From: JANOAR01 sp031411235
GTDB taxonomy: Bacteria; Verrucomicrobiota; Verrucomicrobiia; Verrucomicrobiales; Verrucomicrobiaceae
Reading direction: 5' to 3'
Assembly: GCA_031411235.1 (NCBI GenBank)
Contig: JANOAR010000250.1
Location: 1 to 5,915 of the forward strand
DNA: 5,915 nt
The position numbers and the translations under genes are program-made. Below the pieces are notes generated by a model. That model worked only from the letters and a program-made list of their open reading frames with translations, ran no database searches and was not told the DNA's origin. Below are positions 5,888-5,915 of the stretch, piece by piece (position 1 is the stretch's first letter; the number at the start of each line of letters is the position of its first letter).

Positions 5888-5915
5888 GTTGTTTCTTCAT
5901 GTCCCTTTCTGTGCG

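Noticed and set aside
5863..5900. Minus-strand mini-ORF MKKQRQIG with an AAGGG upstream
   Set aside because: Eight codons ending inside the inverted repeat; no Trp/His-type leader signature and no gene in position to be controlled.
5840..5915. Possible start of a new gene (MAMKSLVGV) running off the right edge
   Set aside because: It lies across the right arm of the perfect inverted repeat, has no ribosome-binding sequence, and the open frame also extends upstream through the left arm, so it is an accident of the repeat.
5696..5915. CRISPR array, tRNA or small RNA gene in the tail
   Set aside because: There are only two repeat units and they are inverted, not direct; no cloverleaf fold or T-loop motif is visible.

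Overview
The window is GC-rich DNA with three protein-coding genes and a short intergenic tail. It most resembles a chromosomal segment of a PVC-group bacterium, probably Verrucomicrobiota (Prosthecobacter-like). The reasons are an exported-type sulfatase beside a Tat-exported N,N-dimethylformamidase-like protein, gene starts without Shine-Dalgarno sequences, and dispersed-type palindromic repeats of a kind I recall from PVC genomes. This placement is an inference from gene style, not a database result.

Layout: (1) Bases 2-859 (+) encode the C-terminal part of a type I sulfatase; its N-terminal half and catalytic Cys lie upstream of the window. (2) Bases 864-2390 (-) encode a 508-residue Tat-exported protein of the N,N-dimethylformamidase large-subunit-like family. 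It converges on the sulfatase with only 4 bp between the two stop codons. (3) Bases 2391-2527 are a divergent intergenic region whose AT-rich right half probably holds promoters. (4) Bases 2528-5695 (+) encode a complete 1055-residue FtsK/SpoIIIE DNA translocase: four membrane segments, alpha/beta motor and gamma winged helix. (5) Bases 5696-5915 hold no gene that I can support, but contain a perfect 35-bp inverted repeat whose arms are themselves hairpins, arranged like a BIME (paired inverted REP elements).

The genes do not form one pathway. The sulfatase and the DMFase-like protein are probably both exported hydrolases of a polymer- or amide-degrading lifestyle. ftsK is a cell-division and chromosome-segregation housekeeping gene, transcribed divergently from the DMFase-like gene.

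The most notable feature is inside ftsK. The motor domain is interrupted between Walker A and Walker B by roughly 160 extra residues of low-complexity, partly very acidic sequence. Within it is an in-frame 51-bp tandem repeat with a hairpin that looks like a captured REP-type element. The hairpins in ftsK and in the downstream inverted repeat share a TCCA loop core, so both may belong to one repeat superfamily. I see no sign of a wholly new multi-gene system.
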